A stretch of DNA of 9,389 nucleotides, taken from contig SKZB01000457.1 of NCBI GenBank assembly GCA_007127615.1, forward strand, positions 1 through 9,389, given 5' to 3'. The position numbers and the translations under genes were made by a program. The notes under the pieces were generated by a model. It saw nothing but the letters and a program-made list of their open reading frames with translations, did not search any database and was not told the origin of the DNA. The stretch comes from Phycisphaerales bacterium (GTDB lineage: Bacteria; Planctomycetota; Phycisphaerae; Phycisphaerales; SM1A02). The stretch's first letter is position 1; every line of letters begins with the position of its first letter. Of the stretch, positions 5,761-9,389 are shown in pieces.

Positions 5761-8700
5761 GCGCCGCTGCCCGCGCCGGCCTGCGATTTCGCCAGTTGCT
5801 CCTGCAGGCGCTGGAGCCGGGCGCGCCGGGTGGTGGTCATGGTTTCGGTCGATTCCTCCATCAGCACGTTGACGCGCTCGAGCGCCTCCGCCGCTTCGGC
5901 CCAACGCTGCTGCTCGACCAGAACCAGCCCGAGCGTGATGTACATTTCCAGAGAGTCCGGCCGCAACTGCATCGCCTGCCGCACGAGCGACTCACCTTCC
6001 GCCGCGCGGTCGAGACAGAGCAGCGTCAGCGCGTGCGTGTGAACGATCTCGGGCACTTCCGGCGCCAATTCCTGCGCCCGGGCCGCGTATTCACGGGCCC
6101 GGTCACACGCCTGACCCTGCTGCGAGAGCTGGTACGCCAGATTGTTGAGCGCGATGACCTGGTTCGGTTCCAGTTCAAGAACCGCGCGGTAATGTTCGAT
6201 CGCGCGATCGAACTGATCGCGTCCCTCGGCGAGCTGGCCCTGAAGGAGCAGGGCCGCAATGCGCAGCTCGCTCGAAGTCTCCGAGACTTCTCCGGCGAGT
6301 TCCTGCGCACGGCTGAAGGCCGTTTCATCATCGAAGCGCCGCCCGTAGGTCGCCCACGCCATCGCGAGGCCGAACTTGCCCTGCGCCGAATCCGAGAGCG
6401 GCGTCTGCATGCGTTCGATCGCGCGTCGCGCGTCGGATCGAGTCAGACGTTCGGTCTCCTCGAACCAGAGTTGTCGCCAATCACCGGAGTTGACCACCAG
6501 CGTTCCGAAGCGGTCGGCGGCCCGGTCGATGTGACCGGCCCGAAGCAGGGTCTGCATCCAGAGCGCTGCGAACTGCGGCCGCCGATCGCGTTCACGCATG
6601 ACCCGCTCGGCGTAGCCCGCAATCTGGTTAAACGCTTCGCCGGGCCGGCCAAGCTCAAGCATGATCGATGCCATCGCGAAGTCAGGGTTGATCGGTCGGT
6701 GGCGGGACCGCTCCTTCCATTGCCGCGCCTCCCGCAGGGCCTCTTCGTACCGCCCCGCCTCGATGAGCAGTTGCGTGGCGAGTTCCGCGGGATCCGGCAG
6801 GTGGGGCAGCCGGGCCGCGGCCTGACGGGCCAGGCGAATCGCTTCGTCGCGGCTCCCCGCTTCGACGTGAACCAGGACCGCCAGGCGCCAGGCGGGCATG
6901 AACTGCGGGTAGTCCAGGGTCAACTGGCGGGCCGCCGCAAGATCGGCGCGGGACGTGGAGAAACGACCGGCCTGACGGAGACGGGTGTAGGTGCGCAGGG
7001 TCGCCGTCACGGCGTCCGATCCGCCGCTGCGCTCAAGCAATTGCAGCGCCCGCCGGCGTTCATCGTCGCCGAGTTCCATCGCCGTGAGGACCAGTGAATG
7101 CTGGAACGACTCGTTGTCGGGATCGGCTTCCAGGCCGCGGCGCGCCAGCTCGTGGGCCCTTTCCATGTTGCCGTCGCTCAACTCAACCCCGATCAACGCG
7201 CTGAGGGCTTCGCGGTGGCGTTCATCGAGGGCCAGGGCCTGCAACAGCTGTTCCCGCGCCGGCTCGTTGCGTCCGGTCTGCTGCAGGTACCGGCCGAGCA
7301 ATACCCGTCGGGTGATCTCTCCCCCTTCCAGCTCCGCGTTTTCGATCAGCTCGAGCCCTTCTTCGAAGCGGCCGAGATCCGCATAGAGCGACGCGGCGAG
7401 TTGAATCACCATCGGGCTCGGCGCGTCCCGCTCGAGCAGCGTCTGCATGCGCTGCTCCGCCTCACCGTGACGGCCGGCCCGGTGAAGTCCGGCGATGTAT
7501 CTGACCTGTTCGAACTCGGAGGCGGCCGGGTCGATCGTCTCGCCCATGCGGGCGAGCGCCCGGTCGAAATCCCCCTGCGAACTCCAGAGCTCGATCTCCG
7601 CGCGACGCACCGACGCATCGATCACCGCGAGCGAGCCCATGCGCTCGAGGTACTGTTCGGCCCGGGCAAAGTCGCCCTGTTGCTGCAGCAGCGGGATCAA
7701 TCGCAGATAAAGTTCCGCGCGATTCGGATGGTGCTGAATCGCGCGCTCCAGATGCCGGATGGCCAGCGTCGGATCGGGCCGGCTCCCGTGCATTGACAAC
7801 TCGGCCATGGTGTTGAGCGCGGGCAACGAACCGGGGGTTCGCTGGAGAATCTCGTTCACCGCCACCTGGACGTCCGCCAGACTGGCTTCATCCTCCGGCA
7901 TGTGCCGCAGGACGTAATTCGCACGGGCCATGATCGCCCGCGGCGACTGTTCGCCGACCGCTTCGGTCAACTGATCGACCGCGCGGCGGGTCCGCTCACC
8001 ATCGGTCCAGACGACCTGCTGCGCGAGAACGTAGCTGGCGTTCGCGCCCGCCGGATCGTCCATCTCGAGCAGCACATCGATGGCGGCGAACACCGCATCA
8101 TCACCGGTGCGCGCGAGGTGCCCGACCAGAGCCCGCCGGGCCGCGGCGCGAACGGCTTCCGACTCCGCGTCATTGATGATTCTGTTCAGGAGGTCGGTGC
8201 CGGCTTCCGGTTCACCCCGTTCCGCCGCCAGACGCGCCGCCGCATCGGCGATCTCGACGGTCAAGCCGTGCTGCTCCCGCGCGCGCTCGATGAGCCGTTC
8301 TTCCAGTCCGAGCTCCGCCTGCGCGCTGAGCCGGGCCAGCATCGCCAGGAGGGAGGCCGTTGCATCACCGTCCATCAGCGCATCTTCCATCACGTCGCGC
8401 GTGAGGTGCGGCTTGTCATATCTCACCCCGGCGATCGCGAGCAGTTCCCGCACCTCGGCCTGGTCGGGATTGGAACGGTAGAGTTGCTGCAGAAGATCGA
8501 CGACCGTGATTTCCCGGCCCGTTTCCGTCTGAACGATGCCAATCCCTTCTTCGGGCCGCCCCGATTCGAGCCACGCCCGGGCAAAGAGCGTGTAGGCCGT
8601 CAGTCCGGGCCGTTCCGCGCGGCGAAGCAGTTCGTGCGAGAGGGCCAGGGCCTGCTCGATCCGTCCGACCGAGAGCAGCGCCCGGGCGTGCGCGACGTGG

Positions 8701-9389
8701 GCCGCGAGCCAGTTCGGATCACTCCGGCTCGCCTGTTCGAGCGCCTCGGCCGCGAGGTCGTACTCTCGCGCTTCCATGTACGCTTCACCGAGCATGAAGC
8801 TGAGAACCGCATCGCGCGGCGTCAGGTTGATCGCCTGCTGATAGCTCTGAACCGTCTCGCGCCAGGGATTCTCGTCGGCGTTCAACCGGGCGCGCATCGC
8901 CAGCGTCCAGCCGCGCCGCGCGTCTCTCGCCTCCGGATCCTCTATCGTCTGAACATCCGCTTCGATCTCATCGAGCAAAGCCGCAACCCGTTCCCGCTGG
9001 CCGAGGGCCAGCCGGAAGACCGTTTCCCACTGAAGCAGATCCGCATCCAGCGATGCTCGCTGTTCACGCAGGGTTTCGACCGCATCGAGCGCTTCGGTCA
9101 GGCGGTTGGCCTGCCAGTAGCGGTGCAGACGCGCCACGTGCGGCCACGATTCCTCGGGGTGCGCTGCGGCGGTGTGCTCGACCAGTTCGGCGGCTTCGCG
9201 GCGCAGCTGAAGGATATCGAGCATCGAGAGCATCTGCCGCAGAACATCCGGCTCCGACGCCCCGCGCGCGGCGGCCTTCCGGAGCGCTTCGACCGCCTGC
9301 GACTGCCGGCCGGCCGCGGCCAGAAGCTGCGCGGCGAAGAGACGGTACCGGCCATCGGGTTCATCGCCCTCTTCCTGCCATTGATCGCA
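5757..9389 (-). CDS. Very large tetratricopeptide-repeat (TPR) protein, 5' end beyond the window
   Basis: The minus-strand frame ends at TGA 5757-5759 and is open through the right edge, giving 1210 visible residues. A Met at 9233 is not the likely start, because the 52 codons above it continue the same helical-repeat style (GRYRLFAAQLLAAAGRQSQA). The protein is an alpha-solenoid. Counting from that Met, clear TPR pairs with the W/G/A/P pattern lie at about 130-195 (INLTPRDAVLSFMLGEAYME), 475-535, 600-710, 755-835 and 985-1120 (LELEPNQVIALNNLAYQLSQ and QLRPDSLEMYITLGLVLVEQ). The stretches between, notably about 240-470, are degenerate helical repeats. No enzyme domain is visible, and the C-terminus is a short basic, Ala/Gly-rich tail. 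Such proteins act as protein-binding scaffolds; large ones in exopolysaccharide or PEP-CTERM/exosortase loci are known, but no exosortase is seen here. Whether it is exported or membrane-anchored depends on the missing N-terminus. It is upstream of, and probably co-transcribed with, rfbCBDA. Confidence 0.9.
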   Translation of the reverse strand, partial: CDQWQEEGDEPDGRYRLFAAQLLAAAGRQSQAVEALRKAAARGASEPDVLRQMLSMLDILQLRREAAELVEHTAAAHPEESWPHVARLHRYWQANRLTEALDAVETLREQRASLDADLLQWETVFRLALGQRERVAALLDEIEADVQTIEDPEARDARRGWTLAMRARLNADENPWRETVQSYQQAINLTPRDAVLSFMLGEAYMEAREYDLAAEALEQASRSDPNWLAAHVAHARALLSVGRIEQALALSHELLRRAERPGLTAYTLFARAWLESGRPEEGIGIVQTETGREITVVDLLQQLYRSNPDQAEVRELLAIAGVRYDKPHLTRDVMEDALMDGDATASLLAMLARLSAQAELGLEERLIERAREQHGLTVEIADAAARLAAERGEPEAGTDLLNRIINDAESEAVRAAARRALVGHLARTGDDAVFAAIDVLLEMDDPAGANASYVLAQQVVWTDGERTRRAVDQLTEAVGEQSPRAIMARANYVLRHMPEDEASLADVQVAVNEILQRTPGSLPALNTMAELSMHGSRPDPTLAIRHLERAIQHHPNRAELYLRLIPLLQQQGDFARAEQYLERMGSLAVIDASVRRAEIELWSSQGDFDRALARMGETIDPAASEFEQVRYIAGLHRAGRHGEAEQRMQTLLERDAPSPMVIQLAASLYADLGRFEEGLELIENAELEGGEITRRVLLGRYLQQTGRNEPAREQLLQALALDERHREALSALIGVELSDGNMERAHELARRGLEADPDNESFQHSLVLTAMELGDDERRRALQLLERSGGSDAVTATLRTYTRLRQAGRFSTSRADLAAARQLTLDYPQFMPAWRLAVLVHVEAGSRDEAIRLARQAAARLPHLPDPAELATQLLIEAGRYEEALREARQWKERSRHRPINPDFAMASIMLELGRPGEAFNQIAGYAERVMRERDRRPQFAALWMQTLLRAGHIDRAADRFGTLVVNSGDWRQLWFEETERLTRSDARRAIERMQTPLSDSAQGKFGLAMAWATYGRRFDDETAFSRAQELAGEVSETSSELRIAALLLQGQLAEGRDQFDRAIEHYRAVLELEPNQVIALNNLAYQLSQQGQACDRAREYAARAQELAPEVPEIVHTHALTLLCLDRAAEGESLVRQAMQLRPDSLEMYITLGLVLVEQQRWAEAAEALERVNVLMEESTETMTTTRRARLQRLQEQLAKSQAGAGSGA

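Noticed and set aside
5761..5904. Longer 77-codon version of the linker ORF starting at 5904 inside the TPR gene
   Set aside because: The upstream part is a frame-shifted reading of the TPR C-terminus, rich in Arg, Ala and Pro; only the portion from the ATGA junction is worth considering.
5529..7097. 522-codon plus-strand open frame opposite the TPR gene and rfbC, continuing in the same frame to 7796
   Set aside because: It is antisense to well-supported genes, its arginine/histidine/leucine-rich translation matches nothing, and stop-poor antisense frames are expected where the true gene has GC-rich third positions.

Overview
The window looks like part of a GC-rich bacterial chromosome. A planctomycete (possibly Phycisphaerae-like) is my best guess, from the high GC, mostly weak Shine-Dalgarno signals, a very large TPR protein and the protein style. 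This is inference, because no taxonomic marker is complete here. No RNA gene, insertion sequence or CRISPR array was seen.

Left edge (1-587, minus): the N-terminal 195 codons of a 16S rRNA cytosine-C5 methyltransferase of the RsmB/Sun family, running out of the window. A 406-base gap (588-993) separates it from a divergent plus-strand gene (994-1998). That gene encodes an exported protein of unknown function, and its DNA is clearly lower in GC than everything around it.

Middle (1999-2175): a convergent intergenic stretch with a short direct repeat and hairpins. One is a strong intrinsic terminator (14-bp perfect stem plus T-run on the minus strand) that closes the minus-strand operon.

Right (2176-9389, all minus, transcribed right to left): a giant TPR-repeat protein (at least 1210 residues, 5' end outside the window), a possible 29-codon linker ORF, then a complete dTDP-L-rhamnose set in the order rfbC-rfbB-rfbD-rfbA. 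RfbA activates glucose-1-phosphate with dTTP, RfbB dehydrates it to the 4-keto-6-deoxy sugar, RfbC epimerises C3/C5 and RfbD reduces it to dTDP-L-rhamnose. The genes abut or overlap by ATGA, so they are almost certainly one translationally coupled transcript. The TPR gene joins it through an 82-base gap with no terminator. The rhamnose donor would feed surface polysaccharide or glycoprotein synthesis; the TPR protein may be a scaffold in such a process, but nothing in the sequence proves it.

Most of the window is ordinary housekeeping or envelope-sugar metabolism. The less ordinary points are the linker ORF that fits exactly between two ATGA junctions, the tandem-repeat C-terminal tail on RfbD, the compositionally odd exported orphan, and the giant TPR gene fused at operon level to rhamnose synthesis.
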